Shown here: positions 9,595 to 17,445 of the stretch, piece after piece
Layout: every line of letters begins with the position of its first letter
Numbering within the stretch: the first letter of the stretch is position 1
NCBI GenBank assembly: GCA_027064085.1
Contig: JAMOQH010000061.1
Coordinates: 1 to 53,355, forward strand
Origin: a bacterium
GTDB lineage: Bacteria > UBP6 > JAFGXH01
DNA: 53,355 nucleotides
Reading direction: 5' to 3'
Notes under the pieces: generated by a model
What the model was told of the DNA's origin: nothing
Seen by the model: the letters and a program-made list of their open reading frames with translations, nothing else
Database searches by the model: none
Translations under genes and position numbers: made by a program

Positions 9595-10227
9595 TTATAA
9601 TTTAAAAATATCTTGTATAAAAGGTTTTATTCCTGCAAAGAAAAATTCAACTCCAATAACCATTACAATTAAACCCATAATTCGCATCATAACTTTTGTT
9701 CCACTTGGACCAAATAATGATAAGATTTTTTTAGAACTAATTAGAGAAAAATAAACTATAAGTAAAACTATAAATGTTGTTGCAACAAATAAACCTTTAT
9801 AAGCCCATGATTTAGCATCTTGAACTAAAATCATTGTTACTGTAATTGCTCCTGGGCCACATATTAATGGAATTCCCAAAGGAGTAATTGCAACATCTGA
9901 TTCAAATTCCTTAATATCTTTTTTAGGCTTTTTTATTCTACTTATTTTTGCTTGTAGCATATCATAACCCATACCAAAAAATAAAAATCCACCAACAACT
10001 CTTAAACCATTTACTGAAATTTGAAATATGTTAAAAATAATATGTCCTGCAAATGCAAATATTAATAATGTTACAAAAGCTGCAAGAGTGGCTTTAAATG
10101 CTATGCTTTTAGATATCTTTTTATCTAATTCTTCTGTAATAGAAGAATAAATCGGAATTACTGATATTGGATTCATCATCGTTAATAGTGATGTAAATGC
10201 AAGAAGTATAAATTCTGTATGAGTCAT
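9595..10227 (-). CDS. MarC-family integral membrane protein
   Basis: MarC/UPF0056 family, a six-helix inner-membrane protein of about 200-215 aa whose transport substrate is not established. Diagnostic segments are the N-terminal LLTMMNPISVIPIY and the central ITPLGIPLICGPGAI (re-entrant-like repeats), plus six hydrophobic spans. I place the start at the ATG at 10227, which has GAGG 7 bases upstream and gives 210 aa. A longer reading from a TTG at 10278 begins inside the -35 box of a strong promoter and is unlikely. It is transcribed alone on the minus strand between the LysR operon and the divergent secreted protease. I see no strong terminator in the 240 bases after it. Confidence 0.93.
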   Translation of the reverse strand: MTHTEFILLAFTSLLTMMNPISVIPIYSSITEELDKKISKSIAFKATLAAFVTLLIFAFAGHIIFNIFQISVNGLRVVGGFLFFGMGYDMLQAKISRIKKPKKDIKEFESDVAITPLGIPLICGPGAITVTMILVQDAKSWAYKGLFVATTFIVLLIVYFSLISSKKILSLFGPSGTKVMMRIMGLIVMVIGVEFFFAGIKPFIQDIFKL

Positions 10228-10249
10228 AAAATACCTCAAAAAAAGAGGA

Positions 10250-10278
10250 TATCTAACAGAAAGGATATGGGATGTCAA
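10250..10278 (-). promoter_or_regulatory. Promoter of the MarC-family gene
   Basis: Minus-strand TTGACA (10273-10278), 17-base spacer, TAGATA (10250-10255). The predicted start near 10243 leaves a ~16-base leader. This leader holds a CCTC...GAGG inverted repeat (10234-10248) whose GAGG half is also the ribosome site. Confidence 0.6.
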
Positions 10279-10425
10279 TAGAAATATATTTTTTTAAAAA
10301 TAATATAATGTATGAACTGTCGCATAATATATTGCTTATTAAGGATTGCTTCTTACATTATGGTGTATGTTCTCACATAAGTTATTGAAAAAAAAGAACA
10401 ATTTATTAAAAAAATATGAAATTTC

Positions 10426-10454
10426 TTGATTTTTGATTTTCATAGGAATAGGAT
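10426..10454 (+). promoter_or_regulatory. Probable promoter of the secreted C1 protease gene
   Basis: TTGATT (10426-10431), 17-base spacer, TAGGAT (10449-10454), then GGAGG and the ATG at 10481. The -10 matches only 4 of 6 consensus bases. The region 10279-10425 between this and the MarC promoter has no gene I can support. Confidence 0.4.
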
Positions 10455-10480
10455 TAATTGTCTTTTAAATTGGAGGATTT

Positions 10481-12313
10481 ATGAAAAGATTATCTTTAGT
10501 ACTTATAATTTTATCTATTATATCTTTATTTATTGGTTGTAACGAAGATCTTGCACAGCAAAATCAGGTCAAGCCTGCGATAAATGAAAATCAAATTCGT
10601 TCTATGGGATTAATACCTATGACAGAATTGGAAAGAGGTTCCATTCAACTGGCTGTTAAACCACTGAGGGGTGTTTTACCCAATAGCTATGACTTATCTC
10701 CTTATTTTCCTCCTGTTGGTTCTCAAGATAATCAGGGTTCATGTGCAGCATGGTCTAGTGGATATAATTATAAATCTTTTCAAGAAAATTTTGAAAGAGG
10801 CTGGGGGTATTCCTCTTATGATCACATAATGTCCCCTGCTTTTGTATATAATTATGCTCATCAAGGTGAGCAAGAATATGCTTGTAATAATGCAGGTATG
10901 ACTCTTAAAGAAGCTGCAGATATTCTAAAAAATGTTGGAATAGTTTCTTGGAGTGAAATGCCATATAATGATAGCGTTTGCTCTGTTGGGCCAACTCAAA
11001 CAATGATAAATCATGCTTATAAATATAGAATAGATGATTATAAGAGAGTTGAAATTAATGATTTTAAAACTTTTTTAGCTTCTAACATGCCTATATTCTT
11101 TGGAGGAGAGATTTTTGAAAATTTTGGTAGTTGTTGGAGTTATTCTTCTTGTATGGATGAATATAAAAATAATGGAAATGTTTTTAAAACATTAAGAGGA
11201 AGAAGTGAAGGTGGGCACGGAATGGTTATTGTTGGATATAATGACCAAAAGCAAGCATTTAAAATTATCAATTCTTGGGGAACTTCATGGGGGGAAAATG
11301 GTTATTTATGGGTTTCATATTCCGTATTAAGAAGAATGGTACAAAATTATGGTAGTTATGGTTATGTTTTTATAGATCATATTGAAGACCCTTGTGAAAA
11401 TGTGGATTGTGGCTATCATGGAGAATGCAAAGTAAGTCCTCAAAAAACAGCATATTGTGATTGTGATAATGGTTATAAAGCAGATTTATTAAATTGTATT
11501 CAGTGTAATGAGAATTCATATAAGCAGTGCAGTAATGGTTCTGTTTATTGGTATGATTCATGTGGAGAAAAGGGAAGTATTGTTGAAAATTGTAGTGGTA
11601 GTTGTAAAAATATAGGTGTTGATAATGCTAGTTGTGTTAGTAATTGCGAAAGTCATTCTACTCAAAAATGTTATGATAATGGTATTTATTGGTATAATTC
11701 ATGTGGAGAAAAAGAAAGTTTGGCCTTAGATTGTGGTGCTAAAGTTTGTGATGATTCAATAGAAACTCCTCAATGTAAAGCAACTAATTTATGTGAAAAT
11801 GTGAATTGTCCAAGTAATTCAGAATGTAAAGTAAGTAGTACTAATGAAACGGCTTGTTATTGTATAGCTGGTTACCATGTAAATAGTGATTCAACAGCTT
11901 GTGAAGCAGACGAAACACAAATAGACCCATGTGAAAGTGTGAATTGTCCTCGTAATTCAACATGTAAGAATAATAATGGCGATGCAAGTTGTTACTGTGA
12001 TGAAGGATATCATGTGAATAATGATGCAAGCGGTTGCGAAGCAGACGAAACACAAACAGACCCTTGTGAGAGTGTAAATTGTCCTAGTAATTCAACATGT
12101 CAAGTAAATAATAATGAAGCTGGTTGTTATTGTAATGAAGGTTATTATGTGGAAAATGGTGCTTGCACAAAAGATGTATTTGTTCCAGAGGTATGTGTAG
12201 GTATAAATTGTGAACAATGGTATGGAAATACTGTATGTATTGAATATAATGGTAATGCGGGCTGTGATTGCAAAGAAGGTTACCATTGGCGTGGTAACGA
12301 TTGTGTAAGGTAA
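10481..12313 (+). CDS. Secreted papain-like (C1) cysteine protease with EGF-like repeats, lipoprotein
   Basis: A lipoprotein signal (lipobox LFIGC, Cys20) leads into a C1A papain-like catalytic domain (about 65-300). The active site is complete: oxyanion Gln82 and nucleophile Cys88 in SQDNQGSCAAWS (papain spacing of 6), His246 in EGGHGMVIVGY, and Asn264 in IINSWGTSWGENGYLW. There is little room for a propeptide (about 45 residues). The C-terminal half (about 303-610) is a chain of cysteine-rich EGF-like modules with the recurring ending CxCxxGY, separated by acidic linkers (EADETQ repeated). The last two or three modules are close copies of each other. It should be anchored to the envelope surface and degrade protein outside the cell. 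It starts at the ATG after GGAGG. It may be transcribed alone or read into the beta-barrel gene 92 bases downstream. Confidence 0.93.
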   Translation: MKRLSLVLIILSIISLFIGCNEDLAQQNQVKPAINENQIRSMGLIPMTELERGSIQLAVKPLRGVLPNSYDLSPYFPPVGSQDNQGSCAAWSSGYNYKSFQENFERGWGYSSYDHIMSPAFVYNYAHQGEQEYACNNAGMTLKEAADILKNVGIVSWSEMPYNDSVCSVGPTQTMINHAYKYRIDDYKRVEINDFKTFLASNMPIFFGGEIFENFGSCWSYSSCMDEYKNNGNVFKTLRGRSEGGHGMVIVGYNDQKQAFKIINSWGTSWGENGYLWVSYSVLRRMVQNYGSYGYVFIDHIEDPCENVDCGYHGECKVSPQKTAYCDCDNGYKADLLNCIQCNENSYKQCSNGSVYWYDSCGEKGSIVENCSGSCKNIGVDNASCVSNCESHSTQKCYDNGIYWYNSCGEKESLALDCGAKVCDDSIETPQCKATNLCENVNCPSNSECKVSSTNETACYCIAGYHVNSDSTACEADETQIDPCESVNCPRNSTCKNNNGDASCYCDEGYHVNNDASGCEADETQTDPCESVNCPSNSTCQVNNNEAGCYCNEGYYVENGACTKDVFVPEVCVGINCEQWYGNTVCIEYNGNAGCDCKEGYHWRGNDCVR

Positions 12314-12405
12314 AAAATTATATTTTCAATATATAAAATTAACAAATAAGTTGAAAAATTATTGTTTTTTATATAGAATAGGGTGTTTTTATTGTTTGGA
12401 GAGAT

Positions 12406-12981
12406 GTGAAAAAGGTAATTATAGCATTGTTTTTTTTGTTATCATTTAATATTTATTCTTACTCTTTAGGTTTAGGTTTTGTTGCAGGTGGAGGTGCTAC
12501 CGATATAAAAGCTCTAGAGGCAACAGCGAAGTGTGGTGATTGTGTAAGTGATTTTACATATAAGTATAAATATGGTTTAAATTTAATAAATAAATTTAAA
12601 CTTTCCGAAACAATTTTTTTTAAATTTGATATTTCTTTAATAAATTTTAAAATAGATTTTGATAAAGGTGGAGAAAATCCTTTATTAATAAAAACGGATT
12701 TAGCTTTGGAGTTTTATCCAATTAAAGAAATTTTAAGTGGTTTTCATTTTAGCAGTGGTTTATTTATAAATTATTTTTTAACAAGTGGTTTTAGTGGGGC
12801 AAACCATAAGTTTTCAATGCTATCAGCATTTCTTGGTCTAGGCTACAGTATTCCTATTAGTAAACATCTTTCTTTTTGTGGAGATGCCTTTGTTGAGATT
12901 TTTGATATTATTAGTACTGAAACGAAAACTAAAGCTTATGTTGGAATTAGTAGTAATTTATATTTTTTATATGATTTTTAA
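12406..12981 (+). CDS. Small outer-membrane beta-barrel-like protein
   Basis: A 191-aa exported protein with a Sec signal (about 1-20) and then alternating hydrophobic/polar strands with glycine-aromatic turns, ending in YLFYDF with a terminal Phe. This is typical of small outer-membrane beta-barrels recognised by BamA. No closer family is recognised; CxxC at about 41-44 (CGDC) may form a disulfide. The start is GTG at 12406 with GGAG at 12398-12401. Its stop shares a base with the next ATG, so it heads a four-gene cluster with the TPR protein, lipoprotein and phosphoesterase that follow. Confidence 0.7.
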   Translation: MKKVIIALFFLLSFNIYSYSLGLGFVAGGGATDIKALEATAKCGDCVSDFTYKYKYGLNLINKFKLSETIFFKFDISLINFKIDFDKGGENPLLIKTDLALEFYPIKEILSGFHFSSGLFINYFLTSGFSGANHKFSMLSAFLGLGYSIPISKHLSFCGDAFVEIFDIISTETKTKAYVGISSNLYFLYDF

Positions 12982-14138
12982 TGATGAAAATAGCAGAAAT
13001 AAAGAAGTATATTGGTCTTATTGATGAGTTAATTGCAAAAGATTTAATTAAAGCAAAAGAAGTTGTTGATATATTAATTAATGCTAGTAAAGATGTAAAA
13101 GATGAGGAGTTGTTATCAAAACTATTTTTTAAAGTAGGAAAGTTTTTTTCTTCTAAAAATGATTATGATACTGCTCTTGAATATTATAATACTAGCTCAA
13201 AAATTTTTAAAAAACTAGACAATAAGGAGTATTTAGAAAAGGTTTATAGTAATATAGGGAATGTAAATTATTATTTAGGTAATTATGATTTATCAATAGA
13301 ATATACTCTGAAGTCAATAGATTTAGATATGGAGTTAGGTAACACAAGGTCTTTAGCTGTATCATATAATACTATTGCTGCTATTTATTTTTCTTTGTCA
13401 AATTATGACCAATCTTTAGAGTATTATTTTAAAGCCCTTGAAATAGTTAAGAGTTTTTCTAAAAAATCAGATAAGGACCTAGATACAATTGCTATGCTTA
13501 ATAGTAATATTGGTGCAGTTTATGTAAGAATTGCTAAATATGAAATGGCTTTAACATATCTAAAAGAATCAATTACAGTAAGAATATTAAGTGGTAACAA
13601 ATATGGTAAAGCTCAAAGTTTTCATAATATTGCAAGTTTATATTTCAAAATGAAAAATTATTCTAAATCTTTAAAGTATTATGAGAAGTCTGTTGCAATT
13701 AAAGAAGAGATTGAGGATAGTCGTGGGCTTGCTGCATCATATGTTGGAATGGCAGAATTGTATCATAAACAAGGTAATAGTTTAAACACTGAGTTCTATC
13801 TAAAAAAAGCAGTTGTAATTGCTGAGGTTTCTCAAAATTTAAGTGTTTTAATAGATGTTTATAAGAAAATTTCAATTTTTTATGAAGAAGTTCATTATTT
13901 TAAAGAAGCATTAATGTATTTTAAAAAATATTTTGAATTAAATAATAAAATTAATGATAATGGAGGAGATAAACAAATTGCAGATATTAAAATTAAATAT
14001 GAAATTTTAGAAAAAGAACGAGATGCTGAGATTTACAGGTTAAGGAATATTATATTAAAAGAAGCAGAAGATAAAATAGAAAAATTATCTAAAGAGATAG
14101 AGGTTTTAAAGAAAAAATGTAGGGATAATAATGCATAA
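12981..14138 (+). CDS. TPR-repeat protein with C-terminal coiled coil
   Basis: A 385-aa cytoplasmic protein (no signal) made of about six to seven tetratricopeptide units (about 40-320), with the usual A/G-x-x-Y patterns such as YSNIGNVNYYLGNYDLSIEY. It finishes with a helix of charged heptads (about 330-385). The TPR-to-helix junction (KYEILEKERDAEIYRLRN) is the kind found in TPR proteins that continue into a histidine kinase, GGDEF or cyclase domain. Here the protein stops after the helix, so it may be a partner or sensor lacking its own output. It could start at 12981 or at the ATG at 12984. No ribosome site is visible, so translation probably depends on the upstream gene. Confidence 0.85.
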   Translation: MMKIAEIKKYIGLIDELIAKDLIKAKEVVDILINASKDVKDEELLSKLFFKVGKFFSSKNDYDTALEYYNTSSKIFKKLDNKEYLEKVYSNIGNVNYYLGNYDLSIEYTLKSIDLDMELGNTRSLAVSYNTIAAIYFSLSNYDQSLEYYFKALEIVKSFSKKSDKDLDTIAMLNSNIGAVYVRIAKYEMALTYLKESITVRILSGNKYGKAQSFHNIASLYFKMKNYSKSLKYYEKSVAIKEEIEDSRGLAASYVGMAELYHKQGNSLNTEFYLKKAVVIAEVSQNLSVLIDVYKKISIFYEEVHYFKEALMYFKKYFELNNKINDNGGDKQIADIKIKYEILEKERDAEIYRLRNIILKEAEDKIEKLSKEIEVLKKKCRDNNA

Positions 14139-15117
14139 ATGTTTAATACTTATATTTTTTTTAATAATATCAGTATCATGTTCTTCTGAAAAAAAGTTCA
14201 AAAAAAACAATGAATTACCTCATAAAAAGGAAGTAGTTAATTTGTACGACTTAAAAATTGATGATTTCCCTAAAAAAGAGTTAATTTTAAATGATGTTAA
14301 TTTTATTGGATATCTTGATTTAAGGAATTTTAAAAATAATAGTTTATTTAAAGGATTTTTGGGTGTTCTTGAAAAAAGTTATTTTGTTGATAATAGTTTA
14401 AATTCTCTTTATTTTACAGTGGGAGATATATATAAATCACAAGAGTTTCTACTGTTTTTTAAAAATTATCATATAGAATTAAATGACCATTATTTTAAAA
14501 AAGAACAACTTGCAAATGAATTGTTATTTAAGGTTGGTAAAACGGATAATCAGGTGTTTGGATTTGTAAATTTTGATAATAAATCATCTGTTTATGGGGA
14601 TACTGCTTTAATTAAGGAGTTGTTTAACATTTATGATAAAAAGGTAGAGGCAATATCAAATAAAAGATATGATATTTTTGTTAATTCTAATTTTTTAAAA
14701 AGTAATGCTGATTTTAAGTTGTTTTTTATGCCTAATTCTGAATATGTAAATTTACTTTTTAAATTTTCAGAGAAGCAAGCGTTTTTTAAACCTTTTGTTT
14801 CTGATTTAAGTTATATTTTTCTTGAAGTAGAACTTCAAGGGAGTAATATATTAAATATTAATTTAACTATCTCTAAGAAAGAATCTGTTGACAATCTTTT
14901 TACATTTTTAAATGCTCAATACAAATTATTACTGACATTGAATGGAACACCGTATTCAGTGTTAAACACTAAGGGTATATTGAAGAATACCGGGGTTTTT
15001 AAAACTCTCAAGATAGAAATACAAAATAAAAATTCATTGAAAATTTCTATTCAGATAAATAAAACTTATTTAAAGCCCTTGGGAAAATTCTTAAATAAAA
15101 TAATAGGACTAAAATGA
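14131..15117 (+). CDS. Unrecognised lipoprotein
   Basis: A 328-aa lipoprotein precursor with a clear signal and lipobox (VSC, Cys17, followed by SSEKK). The body is rich in Phe, Asn and Lys, has no cysteine after the lipobox and matches no family I know. Alternating strand-like segments and a length of about 310 mature residues suggest a compact beta-rich fold. There is a loose resemblance in organisation to the longer lipoprotein at 47190-48920 (both open with a 'level of function' type of repeat of hydrophobic strands), but I would not call them paralogs. It overlaps the TPR gene by 8 bases and the phosphoesterase by 4, so all are translated as one unit. Confidence 0.75.
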   Translation: MHKCLILIFFLIISVSCSSEKKFKKNNELPHKKEVVNLYDLKIDDFPKKELILNDVNFIGYLDLRNFKNNSLFKGFLGVLEKSYFVDNSLNSLYFTVGDIYKSQEFLLFFKNYHIELNDHYFKKEQLANELLFKVGKTDNQVFGFVNFDNKSSVYGDTALIKELFNIYDKKVEAISNKRYDIFVNSNFLKSNADFKLFFMPNSEYVNLLFKFSEKQAFFKPFVSDLSYIFLEVELQGSNILNINLTISKKESVDNLFTFLNAQYKLLLTLNGTPYSVLNTKGILKNTGVFKTLKIEIQNKNSLKISIQINKTYLKPLGKFLNKIIGLK

Positions 15118-15983
15118 AGCTAGGACATATTTCAGATTTACATATATTATCTGTAATAAATACAAAATTTTATCATTTTTTTAATAAAAGAATAATTGGG
15201 GGAACAAATTTATTCCTAAATCGCAGAAATGAATATAAAGTTGAGTTTGTAGAAAAGTTAATTGACGATGTAAATAAACAGAATCTTGATTATCTTGTTG
15301 TAACTGGTGATATTACAAATTTGGCTTTGTATTCTGAATTTAAGAAAGCAGTTGAGCTTTTGAATATTTTAAACATAGATAAAAATAAAATAATAATAAT
15401 TCCGGGTAATCATGATAATTATTTAAAAGCCTCATATAAAAAAAATGTATTTGAAAACTACATGAAACCATGGCTTGGTAATGATATAAATCTTGACAGC
15501 GATGAAAACTGGCCTATTTTTAGAGTATTAGATGATATTTTAATTATAGGATTCTCTTCTTCAATTCCAACTTGTCCATTTTGTGCTGCGGGTGAAATTT
15601 CTGAATATCAATTAAAAAAATTTGATGAAATTTCTCAAAAACATAAAGATAAGTTTAAAATTGTTTTACTTCATCATCATTTACCAAAACTTAAGATTAG
15701 AAAAAGATACATGGACGGTTTAAGAAACAGAGAAACTGTTTTGGAATATTTTAGTAAAAATAAAGTTGATATGGTTTTGCATGGGCATAAACATAAAAAC
15801 AGTCATTATGTGGTTAATTTTAATGGTTATGATATTAATGTTTATGAGGCAGGAGCTAGTGCAAGGCTTTCCTTAAAGCATACAGGTAATTGGTCTGTTT
15901 ATGATATTCAAGATAAAAAATTGATTTCTATACAGCGGAGATATCTGGATTATGATTCACAAAAATTTATAATAAAAAATTAA
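15114..15983 (+). CDS. Calcineurin-like metallophosphoesterase
   Basis: Metallophosphoesterase superfamily, 289 aa, with the full set of metal and catalytic motifs: HISDLH (D8, H10), VTGDITN, IPGNHDNY, LLHHHLP and LHGHKHKN. The order and spacing are those of the Icc/CpdA-like phosphodiesterases (cyclic nucleotides or phosphoesters), with an insertion after the first motif (IIGGTNLFLNRR) common in bacterial cytosolic members. There is no signal peptide, so it is cytoplasmic. It is the last gene of the 12406-15983 cluster; the ATGA overlap with the lipoprotein gene shows coupled translation. The substrate is not predictable. Confidence 0.92.
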   Translation: MKLGHISDLHILSVINTKFYHFFNKRIIGGTNLFLNRRNEYKVEFVEKLIDDVNKQNLDYLVVTGDITNLALYSEFKKAVELLNILNIDKNKIIIIPGNHDNYLKASYKKNVFENYMKPWLGNDINLDSDENWPIFRVLDDILIIGFSSSIPTCPFCAAGEISEYQLKKFDEISQKHKDKFKIVLLHHHLPKLKIRKRYMDGLRNRETVLEYFSKNKVDMVLHGHKHKNSHYVVNFNGYDINVYEAGASARLSLKHTGNWSVYDIQDKKLISIQRRYLDYDSQKFIIKN

Positions 15984-16018
15984 AGATTTAAGCTTTAATT
16001 TCAAGTGAAGACATTATT

Positions 16019-16076
16019 GCAATATATTGCTTTAGTGACTGAACGACTTATGAAAACAACCGTTTAGATGGTTGTT
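16019..16076 (+). other. Intergenic palindrome and hairpin upstream of mrp
   Basis: The gap between the phosphoesterase and mrp contains a perfect 12-base palindrome GCAATATATTGC (16019-16030). It also contains a 7-bp hairpin AACAACC/GGTTGTT (16055-16061 with 16070-16076). The hairpin has no T-run on the plus strand, so it is not a standard terminator. Function unknown. Confidence 0.3.
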
Positions 16077-16132
16077 GAAATAATAATAAAATACAAATAA
16101 GTAAAAAAAATACTTAAATATTTAAAAAAGAC

Positions 16133-16160
16133 TTGATTTTTTTATTAATGTGTATATATT
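16133..16160 (+). promoter_or_regulatory. Probable mrp promoter
   Basis: TTGATT (16133-16138), 16-base spacer, TATATT (16155-16160), then AGGAGA (16181-16186) and the ATG at 16191. It gives a leader of about 25 bases. Confidence 0.45.
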
Positions 16161-16190
16161 TCAATAGTAATGTTGTTTATAGGAGAAATT

Positions 16191-17285
16191 ATGACAATAA
16201 CAAAAGAACAGGTTATGGCTGCATTGAGTACAGTTATGGACCCCGAGTTACATAAAGATTTGGTAACTTTAAATATGATAAAAGATGTAACAATTACTAA
16301 CAGTGTAGATTTATCTGTTACTGTTGAATTAACAACACCTGCTTGTCCTCTTTCTGCTGAAATTGAAGCTGATGTGAATAAAGCTTTAAAAGCAATAGAA
16401 GGAGTAGGGGTAGTAAGTGTCAAAATGACTGCAAAAGTTGTTGAAGCAACAAAAATAGGTGGAGACAAGGATTTAATTCCTACAATAAAAAATACAATTT
16501 TAGTTGGTAGTGGTAAAGGTGGAGTAGGTAAAAGTACTATCTCTGTGAATTTAGCAATTTCTTTAGCAAATAGTGGTGCAAAAGTTGGTTTGATGGATGC
16601 TGATATTTATGGTCCAAGTTTGAATGTTATGATGGGAATGAAAGATACTAAAGTTATGACTAAAGATGGTAAAACAATGATACCATTAGAAAGATATGGA
16701 TGTAAATTTATATCTATAGGCTCTCTTGTTGATGAAGGTCAGGCTTTAATATGGAGAGGTCCTATTTTAGAAGGTGTTCTGACTCAATTCTTGAAAGATG
16801 TTGATTGGGGAGAATTAGATTATTTAATTATAGATTTACCTCCAGGAACAGGTGATGTTCAATTGAGTTTAGCTCAAAAAATTAAAGCTACTGGTGCTGT
16901 AGTTGTGTCAACCCCTCAAGATCTTGCATTGGCTGATGTTAAGCGTTCAAAAGATATGTTTGATAAAGTGAAAGTTCCTATCTTAGGTGTAGTTGAAAAT
17001 ATGAGTTATTTTTTATGTCCTTCATGTGGTGAAAGAACTGAAATATTTTCAACTGGTGGAGCAGAAAGAATTGCAAAAACCTATGGCTTAGACTTTTTAG
17101 GTGCATTACCATTAGATGTTGAAATTAGAGAAGGTGGGGATTTAGGCGTTCCTATTGCAACAGAAGAAGGCCCTATGACAGATACATTTTTAGAAATATC
17201 AAAAATACTTGCTGGCAAAATTTCCATGCTTAATTACAAGCAAGCTGAGCAAGAAAAAAAAGAAACATTTAGTGTTAAATTATAA
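16191..17285 (+). CDS. mrp: Mrp/ApbC/NBP35-type iron-sulfur cluster carrier ATPase
   Basis: P-loop ATPase of 364 aa that carries and delivers Fe-S clusters in the cytoplasm. The N-terminal MIP18/DUF59 domain (about 1-90; MDPELHKDLVTLNMI, TTPACPLS with Cys52) is fused to a deviant-Walker MinD-like domain. Its P-loop is VGSGKGGVGKST, the switch-like motif DADIYGPS, then DLPPGTGD and the cluster-binding CxxC in FLCPSCGERTE near residue 275. The start is the ATG at 16191 right after AGGAGA; a further in-frame ATG at 16170 has no ribosome site. It is transcribed alone; no strong terminator follows before the giant lipoprotein gene. Confidence 0.96.
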   Translation: MTITKEQVMAALSTVMDPELHKDLVTLNMIKDVTITNSVDLSVTVELTTPACPLSAEIEADVNKALKAIEGVGVVSVKMTAKVVEATKIGGDKDLIPTIKNTILVGSGKGGVGKSTISVNLAISLANSGAKVGLMDADIYGPSLNVMMGMKDTKVMTKDGKTMIPLERYGCKFISIGSLVDEGQALIWRGPILEGVLTQFLKDVDWGELDYLIIDLPPGTGDVQLSLAQKIKATGAVVVSTPQDLALADVKRSKDMFDKVKVPILGVVENMSYFLCPSCGERTEIFSTGGAERIAKTYGLDFLGALPLDVEIREGGDLGVPIATEEGPMTDTFLEISKILAGKISMLNYKQAEQEKKETFSVKL

Positions 17286-17445
17286 CCATTTAATCCTTTG
17301 TAAATTCAAAATAAATTAATAATTTGCATTTTCTTATACAATAATACTAAAATAAGGATTTTTCTTTTAAAAATTAAAAAATAATTGCTTTTTTTTGCTT
17401 GTATTGGTAAAGTATTATGTGTTTTTTTTTATTTAAGGAGGATTA

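Noticed and set aside
10228-10278. Longer MarC-family N-terminus from TTG at 10278
   Set aside because: The TTG lies within the -35 element of the gene's own promoter; ATG at 10227 has GAGG and fits family length.
10308-10388. 26-codon plus-strand reading frame in the MarC-protease gap
   Set aside because: No ribosome site, no recognisable sequence pattern, and it lies in the promoter region.
17292-17360. AATCCTT/AAGGATT pairing followed by T-rich sequence as a terminator of mrp
   Set aside because: The loop would be about 55 bases and the stem only 7 mostly AT pairs, so this is not convincing.
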